A model generated the notes under the pieces. It ran no database searches. It saw only the letters and a list, made by a program, of their open reading frames with translations, and was not told where the DNA came from. DNA of 11,270 nucleotides from Lachnospiraceae bacterium (GTDB taxonomy: Bacteria; Bacillota; Clostridia; Lachnospirales; Lachnospiraceae). The stretch is taken from contig CAAGKE010000198.1 in assembly GCA_900770325.1 (NCBI GenBank), positions 1-11,270 on the forward strand. Direction: 5' to 3'. Position 1 is the stretch's first letter, and each line of letters begins with the position of its first letter. Below are positions 1 to 7,203 of this stretch, one piece after another. The position numbers and the translations under genes were made by a program.

Positions 1-81
1 GCTTCTGGCGCAAACGCAGTTATCCTGAAACATCCGGAATCAGTTGCAACAGTCTCAAAACTGATCAAGGCATTGGTTTAA
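1..81 (+). CDS. acsD: Corrinoid iron-sulfur protein small subunit, C-terminal end (partial)
   Basis: An open frame runs in from the left edge and ends with TAA at 79-81, giving 26 residues. The tail reads as a G-A-N-A-V-I-L-K-H-P-E-S-V segment followed by a short helix ending in L-I-K-A-L-V. Family knowledge: the small (delta) subunit of the corrinoid iron-sulfur protein (CoFeSP), AcsD/CdhD, is a TIM barrel that ends in a very similar 'G-A-D/N-x-x-x-x-R/K-H-P-E' strand and helix, and acsD normally sits directly before acsC. The stop lies 24 bases before the acsC start, so the two are clearly co-transcribed. AcsD forms the heterodimer with AcsC that carries the methyl group on a corrinoid cobalt. 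Only the end is visible, so the call rests on this tail and on context. Confidence 0.82.
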   Translation, partial: ASGANAVILKHPESVATVSKLIKALV

Positions 82-105
82 TTGAGATAGAAGGAGGAAA
101 GTATA

Positions 106-1452
106 ATGGCACTGAAAGGTCTTGACATTTTTAAATTATCACCGAAAAAAAACTGTAAAGAATGCGGTTCTCCCACCTGTATGGCTTTCTCCATGAAAGT
201 TGCACAGGGTGCGGTAAGCATCGATGCCTGCCCCTATTTCTCAGAGGACGCTAAGGCAGCTATGAGCGAGGCAACTGCTCCGCCAATGAAGACCATCAAG
301 GTTGGTACCGGCGATGAAGAAATGGCACTGGGCGGTGAAACCGTTCTGTTCCGTCATGAAAAAACATTTGTAAGCAAAACCAGATATGCTACTGATCTGA
401 CCAACAGTATGTCTGCAGAGGCTATTGATAAAGCTCTGGAAGAACTGAAAGTGGTGGATTATGACCGTATCGGAGAGCGTATGTACTCTGAGATGATCTA
501 TGTAGATTATGATGCAGCGGCAGGCGCTGACAGCTACGTAGAACTGGTTAAGAAAGTATCCGGACATGGAAGAGTTCTGATCCTGGGCGTGGAAGATCCG
601 GAAGTTGCAAAGGCAGCTCTGGATGTATGCAAGGATGCAAAACCGATTCTGAACGGTGCAACTCCTGCAAACTACGAAGAAATGAACAAGATCGCTACAG
701 AGGCTGGTGTGGCTCTGGGTGTGTTTGGCGAGACAGAGGATGAACTGTATGATACTCTTGCTGCTCTGGAAAAACTGGGCAACAAGAATCTGCTGTTCAA
801 TGCATGCACTTCCTCTATTAAGGCTGCATTTGCCACAACTGTTCAGTTCAGAAGAGCAGCAATCAAAGACGGAAACAGAACCTGCGGTTATCCCTCTATT
901 GTAAATGCTGCAAAGCTGGCAAGAGGTGATGCACATCTGCAGGCAGCTCTGCTGTCCCTGTTCACTGTTAAATACGGTTCCATCGTTGTTACAGACGAAA
1001 TGAGCTACGCAAGAGCACTTCCGCTGTATGGTCTGAGACAGAATGTATTTACAGACCCGCAGAAGCCCATGAAAGTGGCTCCTGGTATCTATCCGATCAA
1101 TGGCGGTGATGAGAATTCTATCTGTCTGACCACAGTAGACTTCGCTCTTACATATTTCGTAGTATCCGGAGAACTGGAGCGTTCCGGTGTTCCCTGCAAC
1201 CTGATCATCAACGATGCAGGCGGACTTTCCGTACTGACATCCTGGGCTGCAGGTAAGTTCTCCTCCACTTCCATCGCCAAGTTCTTTGAGGAGCAGGATA
1301 TTGCCGGAAAGATCAAATGCCGTAAGCTTTGTATCCCTGGTAAGGTAGCAGCCCTGAAGGGTGAACTGGAAGCAAAGATGCCGGGATGGGAGATCATCGT
1401 AGCACCGAGAGAAGCCGTTCAGCTTGTAAAATTCTTGAAAGATATGCAGTAA
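106..1452 (+). CDS. acsC: Corrinoid iron-sulfur protein large subunit
   Basis: This is the gamma (large) subunit of the CoFeSP, the cytoplasmic methyl carrier between methyl-THF and acetyl-CoA synthase. The protein has 448 residues, close to the family length. At the N-terminus C17, C20, C25 and C42 form the C-x2-C-x4-C-x16-C pattern that binds the [4Fe-4S] cluster used in reductive activation of cobalt. A central TIM-barrel part follows. The C-terminal third (about 320-448) is the cobalamin-binding domain, with a D-A-G-G-L-S-V-L-T-S-W stretch around T378, the region that lies under the corrin in the Moorella protein. The start has an ideal AAGGAGG at 91-97. All arginine codons are CGT or AGA, which suggests strong expression. 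A 158-base gap holding stem-loops separates it from acsE. The assignment is very secure. Confidence 0.97.
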   Translation: MALKGLDIFKLSPKKNCKECGSPTCMAFSMKVAQGAVSIDACPYFSEDAKAAMSEATAPPMKTIKVGTGDEEMALGGETVLFRHEKTFVSKTRYATDLTNSMSAEAIDKALEELKVVDYDRIGERMYSEMIYVDYDAAAGADSYVELVKKVSGHGRVLILGVEDPEVAKAALDVCKDAKPILNGATPANYEEMNKIATEAGVALGVFGETEDELYDTLAALEKLGNKNLLFNACTSSIKAAFATTVQFRRAAIKDGNRTCGYPSIVNAAKLARGDAHLQAALLSLFTVKYGSIVVTDEMSYARALPLYGLRQNVFTDPQKPMKVAPGIYPINGGDENSICLTTVDFALTYFVVSGELERSGVPCNLIINDAGGLSVLTSWAAGKFSSTSIAKFFEEQDIAGKIKCRKLCIPGKVAALKGELEAKMPGWEIIVAPREAVQLVKFLKDMQ

Positions 1453-1509
1453 TTGCTGAGGCACAGCAGGAGGAAGCGTAAGCCTTCCTGAAACTATGAA
1501 ATGCTGAAA

Positions 1510-1544
1510 ACGGAGAATTCCGGTTGCGGAACGGAGTTCTCCGT
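1510..1544 (+). other. Strong intercistronic stem-loop between acsC and acsE
   Basis: The arms 1510-1522 and 1532-1544 pair over 13 bp with a single G-T wobble and a 9-base loop. An alternative inner pairing (TTCCG with CGGAA) is also possible. The sequence after the stem is AATTGAATTATATTT, which is A/T rich but not a clean U-tract. It could be a partial terminator or an RNA-stability/processing hairpin that sets the acsDC to acsE ratio. A smaller stem-loop AGGAAG/CTTCCT lies just upstream, near 1471-1489. No gene fits in the 1453-1610 gap. Confidence 0.6.
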
Positions 1545-1557
1545 AATTGAATTATAT

Positions 1558-1577
1558 TTCCGGAGTGAAAACCGGAA
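1558..1577 (+). other. Small stem-loop upstream of the acsE ribosome site
   Basis: TTCCGG (1558-1563) and CCGGAA (1572-1577) form a perfect 6-bp stem around the loop AGTGAAAA. It ends 16 bases before the acsE Shine-Dalgarno sequence AAAGGAG (1594-1600), separated by a TAATAATAATGATA-like spacer. It may protect the 5' end of a processed acsE transcript. Function is inferred from position only. Confidence 0.4.
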
Positions 1578-1610
1578 TGATAATAATAATGATAAAGGAG
1601 AACAAGCACA

Positions 1611-2396
1611 ATGGGAAAATTTGTAGTAATTGGTGAGAGACTTTCCACAACTGCGCCGACGATCAATAAGGCTTTCACAGAGAGAGATCCGGAGCCGATC
1701 ATCAAGAGAGCAAAACAGCAGCTGGATGCAGGTGCTACCTATCTTGACGTAAACATCGGACCGGCTGAGAGCGATGGCGAAGATCTGATGAAATGGGCGG
1801 TTCAGCTTCTCCAGAGCGAATTCGACAATGTTCCTCTGGCACTGGATACCTCCAATAAGAAAGCTATCGAAGCTGGTATTTCCGTATACAGCCGTGCAAA
1901 AGGAAAACCCATCGTAAACTCTGCAGACGCTGCAGGAAGAATTGAATATCTGGATCTGGCTGCTGCCAACGATGCAATCTGTATCGCTCTTTGCAACGGT
2001 GAAGGAATTGCCAAGGATAACGATGAGCGTATGATGTATTGCCAGACTCTGCTGGAGAGAGGTCTGGAGCATGGTATGGAAGCAGAGGATATCTGGTTCG
2101 ATCCGTTATTCCTGGTTGTTAAGGGTATGCAGGATAAGCAGATGCAGGTTCTGGAGTGCATTAAGATGTTTGCAGATATGGGCCTGAATTCCACCGGCGG
2201 TCTGTCCAATAACTCTAACGGTATGCCGAAGAACATTCGTCCGATCATGGATTCCGCTCTGGTTGCTATGGCTATGATGCAGGGTCTTACCTCTGCTATC
2301 GTAAACCCCAACGACCTTCGTCTGATGGAAACCATCAAATCCTGCGATGTATTCAAAGGAAATACGCTGTACGCTGATTCCTATCTGGAGATTTAA
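1611..2396 (+). CDS. acsE: 5-methyltetrahydrofolate:corrinoid iron-sulfur protein methyltransferase
   Basis: AcsE (MeTr) transfers the N5-methyl group of methyl-THF to Co(I) of the AcsCD corrinoid protein in the cytoplasm. The protein has 261 residues, almost identical in length to the 262-residue Moorella enzyme. It reads as one pterin-binding TIM barrel. Visible pterin-site motifs are L-D-V-N-I-G-P (45-51), L-D-T-S-N with D79, I-V-N-S-A with N103, W-F-D-P-L with D164, and G-G-L-S-N-N-S with N200. The last matches the conserved Asn that helps activate N5 of the folate. The start is fixed by AAAGGAG at 1594-1600, ten bases before ATG. Arginine codons are only AGA and CGT, as in acsC. Order acsD-acsC-acsE is typical for acetogens. 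I see no truncation or missing residue. Confidence 0.97.
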   Translation: MGKFVVIGERLSTTAPTINKAFTERDPEPIIKRAKQQLDAGATYLDVNIGPAESDGEDLMKWAVQLLQSEFDNVPLALDTSNKKAIEAGISVYSRAKGKPIVNSADAAGRIEYLDLAAANDAICIALCNGEGIAKDNDERMMYCQTLLERGLEHGMEAEDIWFDPLFLVVKGMQDKQMQVLECIKMFADMGLNSTGGLSNNSNGMPKNIRPIMDSALVAMAMMQGLTSAIVNPNDLRLMETIKSCDVFKGNTLYADSYLEI

Positions 2397-2492
2397 TCTG
2401 CACAGGATAAGATGTGTGCTGTTTCCTGATCTGACAGGATCGGAGAAGAAATGTAGCAGTGTTATTTAAAACTGTTGCCGAGAAATTCATAA

Positions 2493-2516
2493 CAGGGACT
2501 GCGTTTGCGGTCCCTG
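2493..2516 (+). other. Intercistronic stem-loop between acsE and acsV
   Basis: CAGGGACTGC (2493-2502) pairs with GCGGTCCCTG (2507-2516) over 10 bp with one wobble and a GTTT loop. AAATTATAAAGG follows, so there is no U-tract. The 210-base gap 2397-2606 otherwise shows only a weak 5-bp hairpin (TCCTG/CAGGA) and the acsV ribosome site AAAGGA at 2594-2599. I see no convincing promoter. The stem could lower read-through into acsV or mark a processing site. Confidence 0.55.
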
Positions 2517-2606
2517 AAATTATAAAGGGGGACTTCCGTAAGTTTCCGGTATGATTTGGCAGAGCGGTTTCTGACAGAAGAAGCCGCAGTATGAAAGGAC
2601 ATAAAA

Positions 2607-4535
2607 ATGTATAAAGTAACTTTTCAGTTTGAAGATGGCAGTTCCGTAGAAGCTTTTGCTGCCGACGGCGAAAATCTTCTTGAGGTAGCCAGAAAAACAA
2701 ATGTTGCTATTGATGCGCCATGTTCTGGAAATGCAGCTTGCGGAAAATGCAGAGTACAGTTGCTGAGCGGAGAACTGGAGTGCCAGAAAACTGCTCACAT
2801 TACAGAAGAAGAATATGCACAGGGCTGGAGGTTGTCCTGTGTCAGTAAGGTGATTGCGGATGTGGAGGTTATGGTACCGGATATTGCATCTGCGTACAAA
2901 GGCAGAATGAAGGTTGCGGATCTGGATTCTGCAAAAGAAATAGAAATTTTTGAAAAAACAAAGGCAGATATTATGGAGACAGGCATTTCCTTCCAGAATG
3001 ATCTGGAAGTGGTGCGGGTGACAATGAATCCCCCCAGTCTTGATGATACCATGCCGGATATGGAACGGGTGATCTGGGCTGTAGAAGAGGTATGCCAGGT
3101 ACAGCATGTAAAGATACCGTTTTTTGTAATGAAAAATATGGCGGAAACGCTTCGTAAATATAATTTTGACGTGCAGTGTGTCATTCGGAGAAACGGGGAT
3201 AAAGCAGAGGTGCTGGATCTTTGCGATCCTCAGGAGGATGTAAAACTGTGCGGTATGGCAGTGGATATTGGTACCACATCTGTGGCGGCGCTGATCATAG
3301 ATATGAGGAATGGAAAAATTCTTGCAAAAGCATCTACCGGAAATGGCCAGATCCGGTATGGAGCGGATGTAATTAACCGAATCATTGAATCTATGAAGCC
3401 GGGAGGAAAGAAGAAGCTGCAGGATGCAGTGGTAAAAGAGACATTGAATCCACTGCTGGCTCAGATGTGCAAGGCGGCAAAGATCAAGCCGCAGAAGATC
3501 TACCGTATGTGTGTGGCAGGCAATACCACCATGAATCATTTGCTGATGGGAGTAGATGCGGATCCGGTGCGTATGGAGCCTTATATTCCCACTTTCTTTG
3601 AAACGAATTGTGTGCATGCCCAGGATCTGGGGATACCGATTTTCCCTCATGCCAGGGTCATCATAGCTCCAAATATCGGAAGCTATGTGGGAGGAGATAT
3701 CACAGCAGGTACTTTTGCCAGCTGTATCTGGAGTAAGCCCACCATGTCCTTATTTATTGACCTGGGAACAAACGGAGAACTGGTATTCGGGAATTCTGAA
3801 TTTATGATGAGCTGTGCCTGCTCAGCAGGACCGGCTTTTGAAGGCGGTGACATCAGCTGCGGTATGCGGGCCACAGACGGAGCCATTCAGGCCTGTGTGA
3901 TCGATAAAGAGACGATGGAGCCCACCCTGGACATTATCGGAGATGAAGGGCAGAAGGCAGTAGGTGTCTGCGGTTCCGGTATTATCGACCTGATCAGTGA
4001 ATTATTCCGTTGTGGAATTATCAATCCCAAGGGAAAATTTATCCGTGAGGGAAAGAGAATCCGGCATGACAAATACGGCATGGGAAGCTATGTGCTGGTA
4101 TTCAAGGAAGATGCAGCTTCCGTTAAGGATGTGGAGATCAATGAGGTGGATATTGATAATTTTGTCCGGGCAAAAGGAGCGATTTTCTCCGCGATTCGTG
4201 TGATGCTGAATTCTCTGGATTTTACGGTAGATATGATTGATGATGTATATGTTGCCGGAGGAATCGGCAGCGGCATCAATATGGATAATGCGGTAAACAT
4301 CGGAATGTTTCCGGATATTCCGCGGGATAAGTTCCACTATATCGGGAACTCATCGCTGTCCGGTGCGTATACGATGCTTCAGTCCGCAGAAGCTGAGGCA
4401 AAGGTAGAGGAGGTGGCTCACAATATGACGTATCTGGAGCTTTCCAATGAGCCTACCTATATGGACGAGTTTGTGGCCTGCTGCTTCCTTCCCCATACGG
4501 ATGCGGCGCTGTTTCCATCTCTTCAGTTTAAATAA
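2607..4535 (+). CDS. acsV: RACo-type reductive activator of the corrinoid iron-sulfur protein (2Fe-2S ferredoxin plus DUF4445 ASKHA domain)
   Basis: This 642-residue protein has the architecture of RACo, which uses ATP to drive electron transfer that reduces Co(II) CoFeSP back to methyl-accepting Co(I). Residues 1-90 are a plant-type [2Fe-2S] ferredoxin domain with ligands C39, C45, C48 and C78 (C-x5-C-x2-C-x29-C). A linker/middle region follows to about 210. From about 215 to the end lies the ASKHA-fold ATPase of the DUF4445 family. It has a first phosphate loop V-D-I-G-T-T-S (219-225), a second D-L-G-T-N-G-E (385-391) and a glycine-rich A-G-P-A-F-E-G-G-D-I motif just after it. Length matches characterised RACo proteins. 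Position directly after acsE fits activation of AcsCD. Arginine codons include CGG, AGG and CGA, unlike acsC and acsE, as expected for a less abundant repair enzyme. MtaR/RamA-like activators of other corrinoid proteins are the main alternative, made unlikely by context. Confidence 0.93.
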   Translation: MYKVTFQFEDGSSVEAFAADGENLLEVARKTNVAIDAPCSGNAACGKCRVQLLSGELECQKTAHITEEEYAQGWRLSCVSKVIADVEVMVPDIASAYKGRMKVADLDSAKEIEIFEKTKADIMETGISFQNDLEVVRVTMNPPSLDDTMPDMERVIWAVEEVCQVQHVKIPFFVMKNMAETLRKYNFDVQCVIRRNGDKAEVLDLCDPQEDVKLCGMAVDIGTTSVAALIIDMRNGKILAKASTGNGQIRYGADVINRIIESMKPGGKKKLQDAVVKETLNPLLAQMCKAAKIKPQKIYRMCVAGNTTMNHLLMGVDADPVRMEPYIPTFFETNCVHAQDLGIPIFPHARVIIAPNIGSYVGGDITAGTFASCIWSKPTMSLFIDLGTNGELVFGNSEFMMSCACSAGPAFEGGDISCGMRATDGAIQACVIDKETMEPTLDIIGDEGQKAVGVCGSGIIDLISELFRCGIINPKGKFIREGKRIRHDKYGMGSYVLVFKEDAASVKDVEINEVDIDNFVRAKGAIFSAIRVMLNSLDFTVDMIDDVYVAGGIGSGINMDNAVNIGMFPDIPRDKFHYIGNSSLSGAYTMLQSAEAEAKVEEVAHNMTYLELSNEPTYMDEFVACCFLPHTDAALFPSLQFK

Positions 4536-4591
4536 GCAAGCAATAAGTTTTAATGAATTTCCCAATTGACTATAAATAAAAGAACAGAGAG

Positions 4592-4630
4592 ACGGCTGGC
4601 ATTTTACAGTTTTTGCAGAGTGCCAGCCGT
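4592..4630 (+). other. Perfect 10-bp stem-loop downstream of acsV
   Basis: ACGGCTGGCA (4592-4601) and TGCCAGCCGT (4621-4630) are perfect inverted repeats around a 19-base T-rich loop. The stem is followed by TATTCGG, so only a weak U-run is present. It lies 19 bases before the start codon of the DUF3786 gene and 8 bases before its ribosome site (GTGAGG, near 4637-4642). It could act as a weak terminator of the acs unit, as an attenuator of the next gene, or as a 3'-end stabiliser of acsV mRNA. Confidence 0.55.
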
Positions 4631-4649
4631 TATTCGGTGAGGTTGAACT

Positions 4650-5288
4650 ATGGCAATCGAAATAGAAAAGAATAATAATAAAGAGCTGGTGCCTCTGGAA
4701 CATTATCTGGAAGAGTACAGGAAAGCGGATCCGGAAGAAATCTGTGCCAGGACAGGTGTTGTTTATGAAAAAGAGGGACAGTTTTTTCAAATCATTTTTC
4801 TGGGACGGAAGTACCGGATCTCCTATCCGGATTTTGAAATTGCCTGTCTGGATGATAAATATGGCTATTCACCCCTGTTGGAGACAAATCCGGCAAAAAT
4901 TCTGGCAGTACGTTTTCTGCTGGAGGGAGCATCCAGTGTAAGCACAGGAAAATTCCTTACTTACCGGGAAGTTCCCTGGGGGGAGGTATATTACCGCCAG
5001 TTTAATGGAAGATGCATGATGCGCCTGGCATTTTCTTATGGAAATAAACTGGATCAGTTTCGTCAGGCATGTGAGACGATAGGCGCAGTGCCGGTAAAAG
5101 CAGGTGATGCCGGTTATCAGTTTGAAATTTTTCCGGGATATTATGTGCAGTTTCTTCTGTGGGAAGGGGATGAGGAGTTCCCGCCTTCTTCCCAGATTCT
5201 GTTTAGCGACAATTTCCCTGCCGCGTTTCATGCAGAGGATCTGGTGGTGGTATGTGACGTGATCATTGGATCCCTTAAAAAAATGTGA
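4650..5288 (+). CDS. DUF3786 family protein of unknown function in the acetogenesis cluster
   Basis: The 212-residue protein has no signal peptide or membrane segment, so it is predicted to be cytoplasmic. The N-terminal part has a Y-L-E-E-Y-R-K helix region and a short segment (about 50-65) with aromatic residues. The C-terminal half carries the recognisable DUF3786 core: F-P-G-Y-Y-V-Q-F-L-L-W-E-G-D-E-E-F-P-P near 167-185, then I-L-F-S-D-N-F and a final H-A-E-D-L-V-V-V-C-D helix. There are only a few scattered cysteines and no clustered C-x2-C motif, so it probably does not bind an Fe-S cluster itself. Known of the family: DUF3786 domains occur in acetogens, sulfate reducers and methanogens, sometimes fused to Fe-S binding domains, with no established function. 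Its place between acsV and fhs suggests a role in corrinoid/CoFeSP or folate C1 handling, which is an inference. A GTGAGG ribosome site precedes ATG by 7 bases. Confidence 0.8.
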   Translation: MAIEIEKNNNKELVPLEHYLEEYRKADPEEICARTGVVYEKEGQFFQIIFLGRKYRISYPDFEIACLDDKYGYSPLLETNPAKILAVRFLLEGASSVSTGKFLTYREVPWGEVYYRQFNGRCMMRLAFSYGNKLDQFRQACETIGAVPVKAGDAGYQFEIFPGYYVQFLLWEGDEEFPPSSQILFSDNFPAAFHAEDLVVVCDVIIGSLKKM

Positions 5289-5306
5289 AGCTTCCGGCGG
5301 ATCGCA

Positions 5307-5346
5307 GGCGTGGTCAGTGAAAGAATGCAACGCATTCGACCACGCC
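5307..5346 (+). repeat. Compound palindrome (two-tier stem-loop)
   Basis: GGCGTGGTC (5307-5315) pairs perfectly with GACCACGCC (5338-5346). Inside it GAATGC (5323-5328) pairs perfectly with GCATTC (5332-5337) around an AAC loop, leaving a one-sided 7-base bulge AGTGAAA. The result is a long, bulged hairpin of 15 bp. It ends 4 bases before a second perfect hairpin (5351-5373). Such a tightly organised two-tier palindrome in an intergenic gap resembles a dispersed intergenic palindromic repeat or a structured RNA. Copy number cannot be judged from this window. Confidence 0.55.
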
Positions 5347-5350
5347 GCAG

Positions 5351-5373
5351 CAAGAACGCCAGAGGCGTTCTTG
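5351..5373 (+). terminator. Perfect 10-bp hairpin with triloop, candidate terminator before fhs
   Basis: CAAGAACGCC (5351-5360) and GGCGTTCTTG (5364-5373) are perfect inverted repeats around AGA. The stem is followed by AATTTATACAATTATG, which is A/T rich but has no run of more than three T, so any termination would be moderate. It lies downstream of the DUF3786 gene and upstream of the candidate fhs promoter. That is where a boundary between the acs unit and the fhs unit would be expected. Confidence 0.45.
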
Positions 5374-5422
5374 AATTTATACAATTATGAAAAAAAGGGC
5401 AGGTGATTTCAGGAAATAATTG

Positions 5423-5451
5423 TTGAATTTCACTGCTGTTTATTTTAAAAT
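5423..5451 (+). promoter_or_regulatory. Candidate sigma-A promoter of fhs
   Basis: TTGAAT (5423-5428) and TAAAAT (5446-5451) are separated by exactly 17 bases and match the -35 and -10 consensus at four and five of six positions. Transcription would start near 5458, leaving a leader of about 50 bases with the fhs ribosome site AAAGGAG at 5492-5498. An overlapping TATAGT a few bases later is another possible -10. This would let fhs and the following transporter be expressed apart from the acs genes. Confidence 0.55.
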
Positions 5452-5507
5452 ATAGTGGAGACAGTATGTCGATTATTATATTGCAGGTATGAAAGGAGAA
5501 ATTAACA

Positions 5508-7193
5508 ATGGGATTCAAATCTGACATTGAGATTGCTCAGGAGAGCACCATGTCCCTTATTACCGAGATCGCTGCAAAGGCCGGCATCGAAGGAAAGTAT
5601 CTGGAGCAGTACGGTAATTATAAGGCAAAAATCGATTACAACATGCTGAAAGAGACAGACAAGCAGGACGGAAAGCTGATCCTGGTGACTGCCATCAACC
5701 CCACTCCCGCAGGAGAAGGAAAGACCACCACTACCGTAGGTTTGGCAGACGGTATGTCCAAGCTTGGCAAAAAAGTATGCGTAGCTCTTCGTGAGCCGTC
5801 CCTGGGACCGGTATTCGGCGTAAAGGGCGGAGCAGCAGGCGGCGGATACGCACAGGTAGTTCCCATGGAGGATATCAACCTTCATTTCACCGGTGACTTC
5901 CATGCCATCGGCGCAGCAAATAACCTGCTGGCAGCTATGATCGATAATCATATTTTCCAGGGCAATGCTCTGAACATTGACCCGAGAAAGATCACCTGGA
6001 GAAGATGTGTGGATATGAATGACCGTCAGCTTCGTTTCGTGGTAGACGGCCTGGGCGGAAAGACCAACGGTATGCCCAGAGAGGATGGCTATGACATCAC
6101 CGTAGCATCCGAGATCATGGCAGTTCTGTGTCTGGCCAGCGACATTAAAGACCTGAAGGAGCGTCTGTCCCGCATCGTCATCGGCTACACCTACGGAAAA
6201 GTAGCAGAGCAGAAGCCGGTAACCGCAGGAGACCTGAACGCACAGGGCGCTATGACCGCTCTGCTGAAGGATGCCCTGAAGCCCAACCTGGTACAGACTC
6301 TGGAGCATACTCCGGCTATCGTACACGGCGGCCCGTTCGCAAACATCGCTCATGGATGCAACTCTGTTATCGCTACGAAGATGGCTCTGAAGCTGGGTGA
6401 TTACGCAATCACAGAAGCAGGCTTTGGTGCAGACCTGGGTGCTGAGAAGTTCCTGGATATCAAGTGCCGTATGGCAGGCTTAAAGCCCAGCGCAGTAGTG
6501 ATCGTGGCTACTGTACGTGCCCTGAAGTACAACGGCGGAGTGCCCAAGGCAGATCTGAACAATGAGAACCTGGAGGCTCTGGAGAAGGGACTTCCCAACC
6601 TGCTGAAGCATGTAAGCAACATTACCAACGTATACAAGCTGCCCTGCGTAGTAGCGATCAACGCATTCCCCACCGATACCAAGGCAGAGCTTGACCTGGT
6701 AGAAGCAAAATGTAAGGAACTGGGAGTAAACGTGGCTCTGTCCGAAGTATGGGCAAAGGGCGGCGAAGGCGGCGTTAAGCTGGCAGAAGAAGTGATTCGT
6801 CTGTGCGAAGAGCCCAACGACTTTACATACAGCTATGAGCTGGAAGGAAGCATCGAGGATAAGCTGAACCAGATCGTACAGAAGATCTACGGAGGAAGCA
6901 GAGTAGTGCTGACAGCGAATGCCCAGAAGCAGGCAAAACAGCTGGAGGCTATGGGATACGGCAACTGCCCGATCTGTGTGGCAAAGACTCAGTACTCCCT
7001 GACAGATGATCCCACCAAGCTTGGAGCACCGAAGGATTTCGAAGTAACGGTACGTAACCTGAAGATCTCCGCAGGAGCAGGCTTCATCGTAGCCCTGACC
7101 GGTGAGATCATGACCATGCCCGGTCTGCCGAAGGTACCGGCTGCAGAGCGTATCGATGTGGACGAGACCGGAAAGATCAGCGGCCTGTTCTAA
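5508..7193 (+). CDS. fhs: Formate-tetrahydrofolate ligase (formyl-THF synthetase)
   Basis: This enzyme joins formate to THF using ATP to give 10-formyl-THF, the entry step of the methyl branch of the Wood-Ljungdahl pathway. The 561-residue length matches the family (about 556-560). The N-terminal nucleotide-binding domain has the P-loop P-T-P-A-G-E-G-K-T-T (65-74). It is followed by the very conserved R-E-P-S-L-G-P-V-F-G and G-G-A-A-G-G-G-Y-A-Q-V stretch near 98-120 and the F-T-G-D-F-H-A-I motif. The C-terminus ends in the conserved M-P-G-L-P-K-V-P-A-A region. ATG is preceded by AAAGGAG (5492-5498), nine bases away. Codon use is strongly biased: arginine is AGA or CGT, with a single CGC. This indicates high expression, as expected for an acetogenesis enzyme. 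A formate/nitrite channel gene follows within 100 bases. Confidence 0.98.
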   Translation: MGFKSDIEIAQESTMSLITEIAAKAGIEGKYLEQYGNYKAKIDYNMLKETDKQDGKLILVTAINPTPAGEGKTTTTVGLADGMSKLGKKVCVALREPSLGPVFGVKGGAAGGGYAQVVPMEDINLHFTGDFHAIGAANNLLAAMIDNHIFQGNALNIDPRKITWRRCVDMNDRQLRFVVDGLGGKTNGMPREDGYDITVASEIMAVLCLASDIKDLKERLSRIVIGYTYGKVAEQKPVTAGDLNAQGAMTALLKDALKPNLVQTLEHTPAIVHGGPFANIAHGCNSVIATKMALKLGDYAITEAGFGADLGAEKFLDIKCRMAGLKPSAVVIVATVRALKYNGGVPKADLNNENLEALEKGLPNLLKHVSNITNVYKLPCVVAINAFPTDTKAELDLVEAKCKELGVNVALSEVWAKGGEGGVKLAEEVIRLCEEPNDFTYSYELEGSIEDKLNQIVQKIYGGSRVVLTANAQKQAKQLEAMGYGNCPICVAKTQYSLTDDPTKLGAPKDFEVTVRNLKISAGAGFIVALTGEIMTMPGLPKVPAAERIDVDETGKISGLF

Positions 7194-7203
7194 TCGGAAT
7201 TGA

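Noticed and set aside
241..1464. A 407-codon open frame on the minus strand opposite acsC
   Set aside because: Its translation is rich in Cys, Ser, His and Gln with no domain-like pattern, and no ribosome site is evident. The frame stays open because acsC avoids the codons that would be stops on the other strand. acsC itself is certain.
2520..3650. A 376-codon minus-strand open frame opposite acsV
   Set aside because: Its composition is dominated by His, Cys, Phe and Ile, typical of an antisense shadow, and the + strand gene has clear ferredoxin and ATPase motifs.
4566..4577. TTGACT directly followed by ATAAAT as a promoter of the DUF3786 gene
   Set aside because: The two boxes are adjacent instead of about 17 bases apart, and no suitable partner box is found at the right distance.
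5502..6353. A 283-codon minus-strand open frame opposite fhs
   Set aside because: It is antisense to the highly conserved P-loop region of fhs, with no recognisable motif and no start context.
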